A DNA stretch of 64,000 bases from Candidatus Vesicomyosocius sp. SY067_SCS001. GTDB taxonomy: Bacteria; Pseudomonadota; Gammaproteobacteria; PS1; Pseudothioglobaceae. Below, one piece after another: positions 56,267 through 64,000 of the stretch. Both the position numbers and the translations under genes were made by a program. The notes under the pieces are model-generated. The model did not search any database. It had not been told where the DNA came from and saw only the letters and a program-made list of their open reading frames with translations. The stretch spans positions 744,001 to 808,000 of the forward strand of contig NZ_CP054877.1 in NCBI RefSeq assembly GCF_014706615.1, given 5' to 3'. Each line of letters opens with the position of its first letter. Position 1 is the stretch's first letter.

Positions 56267-57010
56267 TTAAGACATCTCTAATACATCTTTCATTGAATAA
56301 ATGCAACCTCTATCAGATGGTACTTTACCCAACCACTCTGCTGCACGAATTGCACCAAGTGCAAATGTCATTCTTGATGAAGCTTTGTGGGTAATTTCCA
56401 CACGTTCACCTTGCATAAAAAAACTCACCGTATGCTCACCTACCACATCACCACCACGAATTGTAGAAAACCCAATTATATTCCTATCTCTTATCTGTTC
56501 AATACCTCTTCGTCCATAAACAGCACACGTTTTTAAATCTCTACCCAATGTATCAGCAATCACTTCACCCATCTTTAATGCAGTACCACTAGGTGCGTCC
56601 GCCTTAAAACGATGATGCATTTCAACAATTTCAATATCGCTATCTTTCCCTATTACTTTTGCCGCTATTTCCAATAATTTTAAAGATAAATTAACACCTA
56701 CACTCATATTAGATGCAAATACAATGGGTATATTTTTTGTAAGACTAACTAATTGATTGAGTTCATCATCATTAAAGCCTGTCGTACCAATAACCATTTT
56801 CTTACCAGCCTTAGCACAAATTGATAGGTAGTTAAGTGTAGCTGCTGGACAAGTAAAATCAATTAAAACATCAAATTTATCTAAATAATTAGATAAATTA
56901 TTATCTTGATCAATCTTAATAACTAATTTAATACTATTTGATTGTTCGATTGCTTTAATAATTGCCTGACCCATTCTACCGTTACTACCTGATACTGCTA
57001 TTTTTAGCAT
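56267..57010 (-). CDS. dapB: 4-hydroxy-tetrahydrodipicolinate reductase
   Basis: Lysine and peptidoglycan (diaminopimelate) synthesis; reduces the dihydrodipicolinate precursor with NAD(P)H. Rossmann start [24 protein letters not shown], and the catalytic helix [20 protein letters not shown] with the His pair and Lys. 247 residues, slightly short (E. coli 273) but complete. Monocistronic; dapA is not adjacent. Confidence 0.96.
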   Translation of the reverse strand: MLKIAVSGSNGRMGQAIIKAIEQSNSIKLVIKIDQDNNLSNYLDKFDVLIDFTCPAATLNYLSICAKAGKKMVIGTTGFNDDELNQLVSLTKNIPIVFASNMSVGVNLSLKLLEIAAKVIGKDSDIEIVEMHHRFKADAPSGTALKMGEVIADTLGRDLKTCAVYGRRGIEQIRDRNIIGFSTIRGGDVVGEHTVSFFMQGERVEITHKASSRMTFALGAIRAAEWLGKVPSDRGCIYSMKDVLEMS

Positions 57011-57130
57011 TTGTTATTCCTTTAAATTAATTCACAATAATATAATAAGAATTATATCTACTCATAAGTTAATATTAGAAATATTAGTATACTTCATATT
57101 CAATTAATACCACACCTAAAGAATTAAACT

Positions 57131-57964
57131 CTACAAACTGTCTTCCAAAAAACCATTTTTCTTAGTAACAACATCTAGTTCCTGTAAGGTTTTAAGTAAT
57201 TCATCCATTTTATCAATCGGCAACATATTTGGACCATCACTTAACGCTTCATCAGGGTTAGGATGGGTCTCTATGAAAAATCCTGATATACCTACTCCTA
57301 TAGCCGCCCTAGCAACCACAGGCACCATTTCCCTCTGCCCTCCTGAGGTTAATCCATTACCACCAGGCTGTTGCACTGAATGAGTTGCATCAAATACTAT
57401 CGGGCAACCTGTTGAACGCATGGTAGATAAACCACGCATATCAGAAATCAAAGTATTATAGCCAAATGAAGTACCACGTTCACAAATAGTAATTAATCTA
57501 TTACCTGTTTCATAGGCCTTATTCACAACATTTCCTATATCCCATGGCGCTTGAAATTGGCCTTTTTTGATATTCACAGGAATACCTTGTTTACACACAT
57601 CTTGAATAAAATTAGTTTGACGCACTAAAAAAGCAGGAGTTTGCATCATATCTACCACAAATGCTACCTCACTTAGAGGCGTGTCCTCATGCACATCAGT
57701 TAATACTGGTACACCGACTTCATCCTTAACCTTTTGCAAAATACGCAAACCTTCCTTCAAACCCAGACCTCTAAAGCTATTAGTACTGGTTCGATTAGCC
57801 TTATCATATGAAGACTTATAAATAAAATTAATACCTAAATTCTCAGTAACTCTTTTTAAATAAGTGGCAGTTTCCAAAGCTAATGCTTCAGATTCAATAA
57901 CACAAGGACCTGCAATTAAGAAAAATGGGTGATTAATACCGACTTCAAAATCTAACAATTTCAT
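57131..57964 (-). CDS. kdsA: 3-deoxy-D-manno-octulosonate-8-phosphate synthase
   Basis: Condenses arabinose-5-phosphate with PEP to make KDO-8-phosphate, needed for the lipopolysaccharide core. 277 residues; the motifs [34 protein letters not shown] and [15 protein letters not shown] are all typical. The N-in-KANR and no cysteine at the metal site in LIAGPCV indicate nothing unusual. Its presence shows that the cell keeps LPS core synthesis. Confidence 0.97.
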   Translation of the reverse strand: MKLLDFEVGINHPFFLIAGPCVIESEALALETATYLKRVTENLGINFIYKSSYDKANRTSTNSFRGLGLKEGLRILQKVKDEVGVPVLTDVHEDTPLSEVAFVVDMMQTPAFLVRQTNFIQDVCKQGIPVNIKKGQFQAPWDIGNVVNKAYETGNRLITICERGTSFGYNTLISDMRGLSTMRSTGCPIVFDATHSVQQPGGNGLTSGGQREMVPVVARAAIGVGISGFFIETHPNPDEALSDGPNMLPIDKMDELLKTLQELDVVTKKNGFLEDSL

Positions 57965-58166
57965 GACTTATAGTTTATACAAAAATCAACGTTTATTATA
58001 TAGTTAGAGTGATGTATTAGACATTATTTGATAAAAATAGTGAAAACTAAATTTTTCACTCATAACACGTATTATTACATATATTATTAGAAAATAATTT
58101 AATTTAATAAATTTTTATCTAAACCATACCTCAATATAATTGTTTCATCGTTTAAAATAGTAATTT

Positions 58167-58973
58167 ATGATTAGTACACCTGATATTTTAAAGAAAATTA
58201 TTGCACGTAAAAAAGTTGAAATTGCAGAATGTAAAAACAATATTCCAGAAAGCCAAATACTTGATGTTGCGTATAAAAAACATAATACAAATAACTTTTA
58301 CCAAGCATTGAAAGATAAAGTAGATGCAAAGCAAAATGCTATTATTGCAGAAATCAAAAAAGCATCTCCTTCTAAAGGTCTGTTACGTGAAAATTTCAAC
58401 CCTGTTGAAATAGCCGAAAGCTACGAAAAATCAGGTGCAACTTGTTTATCAGTTGTAACCAATAAAGACTTCTTCCAAGGGAAGAATCAATATTTAATTG
58501 ATATATGCGAAGCAATATCAATACCAATCTTACACAAAGAATTTATTATAGACCCTTATCAGATTTACGAGTCTAGAGCCTTAGGTGCAGATTGTATTTT
58601 ACTAATTGCCGCTTGCCTAAGTGATAAACAAATAGAAGACTTTACAATGCAAGCCATTGACATTAATATGGATGTTTTAATTGAGATACACAATGTAAAA
58701 GAATTAGAACGTACATTGCAATTACGCCTGCCAATGATTGGTATTAATAATAGAAACTTACACACCTTTGATGTTTCTTTAGAAACGACTATTGAACTAA
58801 TGAAAGAAATCAAAGAAGATACTTTGATTATTACTGAAAGCGGTATCCTGACTTCAAATGATGTTACTTTTATGAATGGGCATAATATTTACAGCTTTTT
58901 GGTTGGTGAAGCATTTATGCGTCAAGATAATCCAGGAGAAGCACTACAAAAAATTTTTGGAAAAAATAAATGA
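58167..58973 (+). CDS. trpC: Indole-3-glycerol phosphate synthase
   Basis: Fourth enzyme step of tryptophan synthesis: closes CdRP to indole-3-glycerol phosphate. TIM barrel of 268 residues with the catalytic region AEIKKASPSKG, HKEFIIDPYQIYESRALGADCILLI and IGINNRNL. It is the single-function form, not fused to trpF. It overlaps the OsmC-like gene by four bases, an unusual partner. trpD and trpG, common neighbours, are missing. Confidence 0.96.
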   Translation: MISTPDILKKIIARKKVEIAECKNNIPESQILDVAYKKHNTNNFYQALKDKVDAKQNAIIAEIKKASPSKGLLRENFNPVEIAESYEKSGATCLSVVTNKDFFQGKNQYLIDICEAISIPILHKEFIIDPYQIYESRALGADCILLIAACLSDKQIEDFTMQAIDINMDVLIEIHNVKELERTLQLRLPMIGINNRNLHTFDVSLETTIELMKEIKEDTLIITESGILTSNDVTFMNGHNIYSFLVGEAFMRQDNPGEALQKIFGKNK

Positions 58974-59383
58974 ATACAACAGTTAAATGGATTAATGATA
59001 TGATGATAGTTGGCGAATCAGATAGTGGTCACGCCATAGTAATGGATGGCCCCCAAAATTTAGGTGGAAAGAATCTAGGTATCCGCCCGATGGAAATGTT
59101 ACTCCTTGGCATGGGTGGCTGTACAACTATCGATGTGATATCAACACTGAAAAAAATGTGTCAAGAAGTACATACTTTTCATGCTGAAATCACATCAGAA
59201 CGTGCTAAAGAACATCCAAAAATATTCACTAAAATTCACATCCACTTTGCCGTTAAAGGAGTTAATTTAAACGATAAAAAGGTTAGTAAAGCAGTCAATT
59301 TATCTATTAATAAATATTGTTCTGCTTTAATTATACTTGGAAAATCTGCCACTATAACACATGATTTTAAAATTCATAAATAA
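58970..59383 (+). CDS. OsmC/YhfA-like thiol protein
   Basis: OsmC-family protein, 137 residues, with the two expected cysteines: C51 in LGMGGCTTIDV and C112 in NKYCSAL. In characterised members such a pair reduces organic hydroperoxides; YhfA-like proteins are less well understood. It begins with a four-base overlap (ATGA) on the trpC stop. Function in this cell is inferred to be thiol or peroxide protection. Confidence 0.85.
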   Translation: MNTTVKWINDMMIVGESDSGHAIVMDGPQNLGGKNLGIRPMEMLLLGMGGCTTIDVISTLKKMCQEVHTFHAEITSERAKEHPKIFTKIHIHFAVKGVNLNDKKVSKAVNLSINKYCSALIILGKSATITHDFKIHK

Positions 59384-59555
59384 TCTATACAATCAGTTTA
59401 TATACTTTTTACAAAGTACTAATAGTGAGTAGTATTTTTCTAGTATTTAAGAAAATAACAGAGAAGTGACTGAAGGAAGTTCAATTTAAAATTAACATAG
59501 AAGTTAAATATAAATATAGTTTCTAATCCTATTTCAAATTATTATTTCTTAAGCG

Positions 59556-59561
59556 TATAAT
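59556..59561 (+). promoter_or_regulatory. -10 box of tRNA-Ser
   Basis: TATAAT ten bases before the tRNA 5' end. The -35 region is weak. Confidence 0.5.
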
Positions 59562-59571
59562 TTATCTCTTC

Positions 59572-59661
59572 GGAGAGTTGGCCGAGTTGGCTGAAGGCGC
59601 ACCCCTGCTAAGGGTGTATAAGGTTTATCCCCTATCGAGGGTTCGAACCCCTCACTCTCCG
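59572..59661 (+). tRNA. tRNA-Ser (GCT anticodon), 3' end reads CTA not CCA
   Basis: 90-base class II tRNA with a long variable arm, GGAGAGT/ACTCTCC acceptor and anticodon loop CTGCTAA, discriminator G. The three bases after it are CTA, so CCA is not encoded intact, as in tRNA-Gly of this window. Confidence 0.95.
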
Positions 59662-59791
59662 CTATACTACTTCGTCTTTTTTTTGAAACCTATCTTACAA
59701 ACGTAAAAATACTTAATAGTACGATTTAAAAATACAAAATTAAATTAAATTAAATCTTTAAACTTTTTTCACAGTAAAATACTTAATTACC

Positions 59792-60571
59792 ATGATTGAC
59801 ACACCCTTAGTAATTGCCAAAAAAACTTACAACTCTCGCTTGTTAGTTGGATCAGGAAAATATAAAGACCTTAATGAAACCAAACTGGCAACGGATATGG
59901 CAGAAGCTAATATCATCACTGTTGCTATTCGCCGTACTAATATTGGACAAAATGTCAATGAACCTAATCTATTAGATATTATCTCACCAAACAAATACAC
60001 TATTCTACCAAATACTGCAGGTTGTTATAATGCTAAAGATGCTATTCGAACTTGCCAATTAGCACGTGAACTGTTAGGTGGACATAATTTAATTAAATTA
60101 GAAATATTAGGAGATAAAAAAACACTTTATCCTAATATTGTTGAAACCCTATCTGCCGCAAAAACACTAGTTGATAATGAATTTGATGTTATGGTTTATA
60201 CCAATGATGATCCAGTCGTTGCTAAAGAATTAGAAAACATTGGTTGCGTTGCAATAATGCCACTTGCCTCATTTATCGGCTCAGGTCAAGGTATTACCAA
60301 CCCAACACAAATAAAACTCATCAAAGAACACGCTACTGTACCAGTATTGATTGATGCTGGTATTGGTTGTGCAAGTGATGCCACCAAGGCAATGGAACTT
60401 GGCTGTGATGGTGTGCTAATGAACTCAGCCATTGCAAATGCAAAAAACCCAATTTTAATGGCAAGCGCTATGAAAAACGCCATTATCGCAGGACGAGAAT
60501 CCTTTCTTTCTGGTAGAATGATGAAGAAATCCTACGCTTCTGCTTCATCACCAAAAGTGGATTTAATTTAG
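59792..60571 (+). CDS. thiG: Thiazole synthase
   Basis: Builds the thiazole ring of thiamine from deoxyxylulose phosphate, a glycine imine and sulfur carried by ThiS. TIM barrel of 259 residues; the Schiff-base lysine is K102 in LIKLEILGD, and [22 protein letters not shown] is the phosphate-binding part. thiS is not beside it, unlike in most genomes, so it must be elsewhere. Confidence 0.96.
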   Translation: MIDTPLVIAKKTYNSRLLVGSGKYKDLNETKLATDMAEANIITVAIRRTNIGQNVNEPNLLDIISPNKYTILPNTAGCYNAKDAIRTCQLARELLGGHNLIKLEILGDKKTLYPNIVETLSAAKTLVDNEFDVMVYTNDDPVVAKELENIGCVAIMPLASFIGSGQGITNPTQIKLIKEHATVPVLIDAGIGCASDATKAMELGCDGVLMNSAIANAKNPILMASAMKNAIIAGRESFLSGRMMKKSYASASSPKVDLI

Positions 60572-61062
60572 CATTAAAACCTAAACAATACGCCTATAGT
60601 TCAACTGAAATAGTTTATTATATATATTCATCATCAGAATAATATCTATCATTTTAATTATTCTAAACTACTACTAAAAATTAGTGTCATTCTATCAATC
60701 AATATCAACTACTCTGTTGTCTTCTTTTAAATACTATAAAAACACTACTCACTATTTTAAAACTCTTTAATGTTAAATAATTTATAATAACAGAATCTAG
60801 ATTATCATATATAAATCACGTCATAACAAACATTATTATTACCGTAAAGATAATTAAAGTTAAAAACTATACATCTTCAAATAATTTTTTATTGTGCCTA
60901 CGTTTAATATATTTATATAGTCCGCATCTAATTGCTTCAACCGCTCTAGATATTTGTTTTCAGAAGTACAAGAACTAAATATTCTTATGACTTGTCTAAA
61001 TAATAGTAAGAGTTTGATTATATTGTATCATCAATACTACCTATAAACTATAAAATAAATTC
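60572..61062. other. Non-coding gap thiG-bioF
   Basis: 491 AT-rich bases; I see no gene remnant, RNA gene or strong hairpin. Confidence 0.5.
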
Positions 61063-62163
61063 ATGGACTTCTCACAAGATCTATCAAATCTTAAGCAAAA
61101 TTATCTTTATCGTACAAGAAAAATATCTAAAAATACTCAAATTAATATTAATGGAAAATCATTGATAAATTTTTGCTCAAATGACTATCTATCGCTTGCT
61201 AGCCATCCACAAGTTAAAGAGGCATTTAAACAAGGAATTGATAAATTTGGTGTTGGCGCTAGCGCATCACACTTGATTAGCGGCCATACAGCGGCACATC
61301 AAGCGTTAGAAGAAGCATTAGCTAATTATACAGGACAAGAAAAAGCCTTGTTATTCTCAACTGGTTATATGGCGAATATTGGAGTATTTTCTGCACTTAA
61401 GGATAAACTTGATTGGGTATTGCAAGATAAATTTAACCATGCTTCACTCATTGATGCAAATCATTTAATCGGTTTACCACTTCAACGATATTTACATAAT
61501 AATCTTAAATCATTAAAGAAAAAAATAAATAAGCAAACTGGACAAGGATTAATTGTAACTGATAATGTATTTAGTATGGACGGTGATCAGGCTAACATTA
61601 AAGGTATTGAAAAAATTGTAGAAAAAACTGATACATTCTTGATGCAAGATGATGCACATGGATTTGGTGTATTTAAGCCAATTATTCCAAAAAATTCAAT
61701 TTACATGGCAACACTAGGTAAAGCTGTAGGTACTATGGGGGCTTTTGTAGCTGGCAATGAGGATTTAATTGATTTTTTAATCCAAAAATCACGCCCTTAT
61801 ATTTATACAACAGCAATTGTACCTGCTTTATGTAGTGCCACACTAAAAAGCTTAGAACTAATTAAAGAAGGTGAACAAAATACTAAATTATTAGCTAATA
61901 TTCATTATTTCCAAAATCTTTCTAAAGCACTAAACCTACCCATTAAAGCATCTAATAGTGCTATACAGCCACTAATTTTAGGTAATAATAAAAAATCAAT
62001 TAACATCTCAAAAAAGTTATTCAGTACAGGCTTTCATATCAGTGCCATTCGCCCACCAACTGTACCAAAAAACACAACTCGTTTAAGAATAACACTAAAT
62101 GCCGACCATACACAAAACCAAATTAAAGAACTTCTTATCCAACTTAAATATGTTATACAGTAA
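61063..62163 (+). CDS. bioF: 8-amino-7-oxononanoate synthase
   Basis: PLP enzyme of biotin synthesis: joins pimeloyl-ACP/CoA and alanine. The PLP lysine is K220 in MATLGKAVGT; other motifs are NFCSNDYLSLASHP, FGVGASASHLISG and DDAHGFG. 366 residues, slightly short at the C-terminus (E. coli 384). Its end overlaps bioH by 14 bases, so the pair forms a biotin operon. Confidence 0.96.
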   Translation: MDFSQDLSNLKQNYLYRTRKISKNTQININGKSLINFCSNDYLSLASHPQVKEAFKQGIDKFGVGASASHLISGHTAAHQALEEALANYTGQEKALLFSTGYMANIGVFSALKDKLDWVLQDKFNHASLIDANHLIGLPLQRYLHNNLKSLKKKINKQTGQGLIVTDNVFSMDGDQANIKGIEKIVEKTDTFLMQDDAHGFGVFKPIIPKNSIYMATLGKAVGTMGAFVAGNEDLIDFLIQKSRPYIYTTAIVPALCSATLKSLELIKEGEQNTKLLANIHYFQNLSKALNLPIKASNSAIQPLILGNNKKSINISKKLFSTGFHISAIRPPTVPKNTTRLRITLNADHTQNQIKELLIQLKYVIQ

Positions 62164-62887
62164 CACAGAAGGTTTTGGGGTTGATTTAGTATTACTTCAT
62201 GGTTGGGGATTTAATTCAGAAATATTTAATAGTTTATTTTATAATTATAAAAATCAATACCGCATCACACTTATTGATTTACCTGGACATGGTAAAAGTA
62301 CTAATATTTATGGTGGACTTAATGAATGGAGTGATGAAATTATCAAAATTTTACCAAGAAATCCTATTCTATTAGGATGGTCTTTAGGTGGATTACTTGC
62401 CATTAATATTGCTAGTAAAATAACTGTATCAAGCCTTATTCTTATTGCATCAACGCCAAATTTTATCCAAACAAATAATTGGGAATTTGGCATAGATAAG
62501 AATAATTTTAAGCAATTTTCAAATGCTCTACAACTAAATTTATCTAAAGGTTTAAAACGCTTTATTAGTTTGCAAACCAAAAATAAATCAAAACTTAAAG
62601 CATTAAATAAAGTTATTGAACAATACTCAACAACAACACAAGCACTTAATCAGGGATTGGAAATATTACTTAACACAAACCTAAATAATAAATTTAAAAA
62701 ACTATCTATACCAATAGAAGTAGTACTGGGAAAATATGATACCTTGGTGCCAATTAAAATTAGCCATTGGTACAATCAAAATCACATAAAAACTTGTATC
62801 TTAAACACTGGACATTTGCCTTTTCTACATCATGATTTTGTCCTACCATCAACACTTAAAGTTAAGTATAATTCAAGTAATACTTAA
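62150..62887 (+). CDS. bioH: Pimeloyl-ACP methyl ester esterase BioH
   Basis: Removes the methyl ester that allows pimelate synthesis on ACP. Alpha/beta hydrolase of 245 residues with catalytic S78 (GWSLGG), D197 (GKYDTLVP) and H222 (TGHLPF). I start it at ATG 62150, 14 bases inside bioF; a longer frame from 62099 would be wholly inside bioF and adds no family sequence. Position after bioF strongly supports the name. Confidence 0.9.
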   Translation: MLYSNTEGFGVDLVLLHGWGFNSEIFNSLFYNYKNQYRITLIDLPGHGKSTNIYGGLNEWSDEIIKILPRNPILLGWSLGGLLAINIASKITVSSLILIASTPNFIQTNNWEFGIDKNNFKQFSNALQLNLSKGLKRFISLQTKNKSKLKALNKVIEQYSTTTQALNQGLEILLNTNLNNKFKKLSIPIEVVLGKYDTLVPIKISHWYNQNHIKTCILNTGHLPFLHHDFVLPSTLKVKYNSSNT

Positions 62888-62901
62888 CTTTGGAGAAATT
62901 G

Positions 62902-63390
62902 ATGAGTGTACTAGTGGGTGTTATTATGGGATCAAAATCAGATTGGATAACCATGAAAAACACAGTAACCATACTCAAAGAACTTAATATTCCATACGAG
63001 GTTAAAGTGATTTCTGCACATCGAACACCGGATTTAATGTTCGACTATGCATCAAACGCACTTGAACGTGGGCTTAAAGTGATTATTGCAGGTGCAGGTG
63101 GTGCTGCGCATTTACCAGGCATGGTAGCTAGCAAAACTATTGTTCCAGTATTAGGTGTACCTATTCAATCATGTGCACTTAATGGTCAAGATTCTTTATT
63201 ATCTATTTCTCAAATGCCTGCTGGTATCCCTGTTGGTACATTAGCTATTGGTAAAAATGGTGCTAAAAATGCAGGTATTTTAGCTGCACAAATTATTGGC
63301 AATGAAAACCAAGCTATTAGAAGTATAGTAACTAATTTTAGAGCTAAACAAACTCAGGATATTTTAGACAATCCTAATCCACAAGAATAA
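62902..63390 (+). CDS. purE: N5-carboxyaminoimidazole ribonucleotide mutase
   Basis: Moves the carboxyl group in purine synthesis. 162 residues with the signature GSKSDW near the start, SAHRTPD and the glycine-rich [17 protein letters not shown] 62902 follows a GGAG ribosome site; an upstream TTG at 62890 has none. purK starts three bases after it, so purE-purK form one unit. Confidence 0.97.
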   Translation: MSVLVGVIMGSKSDWITMKNTVTILKELNIPYEVKVISAHRTPDLMFDYASNALERGLKVIIAGAGGAAHLPGMVASKTIVPVLGVPIQSCALNGQDSLLSISQMPAGIPVGTLAIGKNGAKNAGILAAQIIGNENQAIRSIVTNFRAKQTQDILDNPNPQE

Positions 63391-63393
63391 CAG

Positions 63394-64000
63394 ATGAAAG
63401 TTGGTATATTAGGCGCAGGCCAATTGGGTAGAATGCTAGCTATTTCTGGCTATCCATTAAATCACCAATTTGGTTTTTCCGGTAAAACTCATGATGAACC
63501 ATCCTCTTTATTAGGGCATATGTTTGCACACGAAGATAATATAAATAATATTAACTCTTTAATAGAGTTTTCTGATGTTATTACTTATGAAAGTGAAAAT
63601 ACTAAAGTTGAAATTGTTAAAAAAATTAATAAAAAAGTCCCTGTTCACCCTAATGAAAAATCCTTATTTATTACACAACATCGTGGTCGAGAAAAAGCTT
63701 TATTCGATCAGCTAAATATTCCTTGTGCACCCTATCAAATAGTAAATTCTGAATCAGATTTAAAAGCAGCGGTTAAAACTATTGGTTTACCAGCAATTTT
63801 AAAAACTGTAACCGATGGTTATGATGGTAAGGGTCAATTCCTCCTCCATAAAGCTAAACAAATTACTAAAGCCTGGGAAAGCATGAATGATGTAGAATCA
63901 ATTCTAGAAGGGGTTATTAATTTTAAACGTGAGCTTTCTTTAATTGCTGTACGTGGCATTGATAATAGCCATAAATACTACCCAATGGTTGAAAATAAAC
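63394..64000 (+). CDS. purK: N5-carboxyaminoimidazole ribonucleotide synthase, N-terminal part (cut by window end)
   Basis: ATP-grasp enzyme that carboxylates aminoimidazole ribonucleotide. From ATG 63394 the frame reads MKVGILGAGQLGRMLAISGYP, the family start, then the ATP-grasp domain with DGYDGKGQF. About 202 of the usual 360 residues are visible before the window ends. It begins three bases after the purE stop. Confidence 0.95.
   Translation, partial: MKVGILGAGQLGRMLAISGYPLNHQFGFSGKTHDEPSSLLGHMFAHEDNINNINSLIEFSDVITYESENTKVEIVKKINKKVPVHPNEKSLFITQHRGREKALFDQLNIPCAPYQIVNSESDLKAAVKTIGLPAILKTVTDGYDGKGQFLLHKAKQITKAWESMNDVESILEGVINFKRELSLIAVRGIDNSHKYYPMVENK

Overview
The window is 64 kb of AT-rich chromosome (by eye about one third G+C; not computed) from a free-standing or host-associated gammaproteobacterium. 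The gene families, a soxXYZA-K sulfur-oxidation cluster, a persulfide dioxygenase, an SQR-like flavoprotein and an Rnf subunit beside intact amino-acid, vitamin and purine genes point to a sulfur-oxidising autotroph. Many long non-coding gaps, operons broken into single genes, no insertion sequences, no prophage and no CRISPR suggest a reducing genome. My best inference is a thiotrophic symbiont of vesicomyid clams (Ruthia/Vesicomyosocius group, SUP05-related); this rests on gene content and composition, not on a database search.

Layout. 1-4.3 kb: threonine/cysteine synthesis (hom end, thrC, cysM), a ClC chloride channel, and convergent hemJ. 4.9-9.9 kb: ftsY, hemC, argH, fmt. 10.3-16.2 kb: clpB, an orphan rnfE with a 53-base palindrome in front, prmC, about 0.95 kb of non-coding sequence, and the RNase P RNA gene. 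16.2-28 kb: class I fumarase, the cell-shape cluster mreB-mreC-mreD-mrdA (with an unusual three-copy repeat at the MreB N-terminus), tgt with an Atm1-type ABC exporter, ribD-coaBC. 28.7-36.4 kb: dnaE, the sox operon, trpE. 36.4-49.8 kb: the classic transcription/translation block on the minus strand, tRNA-Tyr, -Gly, -Thr, tuf, tRNA-Trp, secE, nusG, rplK, rplA, rplJ, rplL, rpoB, rpoC, with an L10 leader, an rplL-rpoB attenuator and an rpoC terminator. 49.9-56 kb: malic enzyme, HinT, SQR-like flavoprotein with a small partner, RutE-like reductase, a probable broken gene and an ETHE1-type persulfide dioxygenase. 56.3-64 kb: dapB, kdsA, trpC, an OsmC-like protein, tRNA-Ser, thiG, bioF-bioH, purE-purK (cut by the window end).

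How it fits together. SoxXA(K) and the SoxYZ carrier start periplasmic thiosulfate oxidation; neither soxB nor soxCD is in the window. The persulfide dioxygenase and the SQR-like protein could handle sulfide or persulfide inside the cell or at the membrane. The biosynthetic genes (Thr, Cys, Arg, Trp, Lys/DAP, riboflavin, CoA, biotin, thiazole, haem, purine, KDO) are what a symbiont feeding its host would keep. No clearly new system was found. The items most worth a second look are the MreB N-terminal repeat, the large palindrome before rnfE, two tRNA genes ending CTA instead of CCA, the SQR-like protein lacking a catalytic cysteine, and small decayed reading frames in the long gaps.
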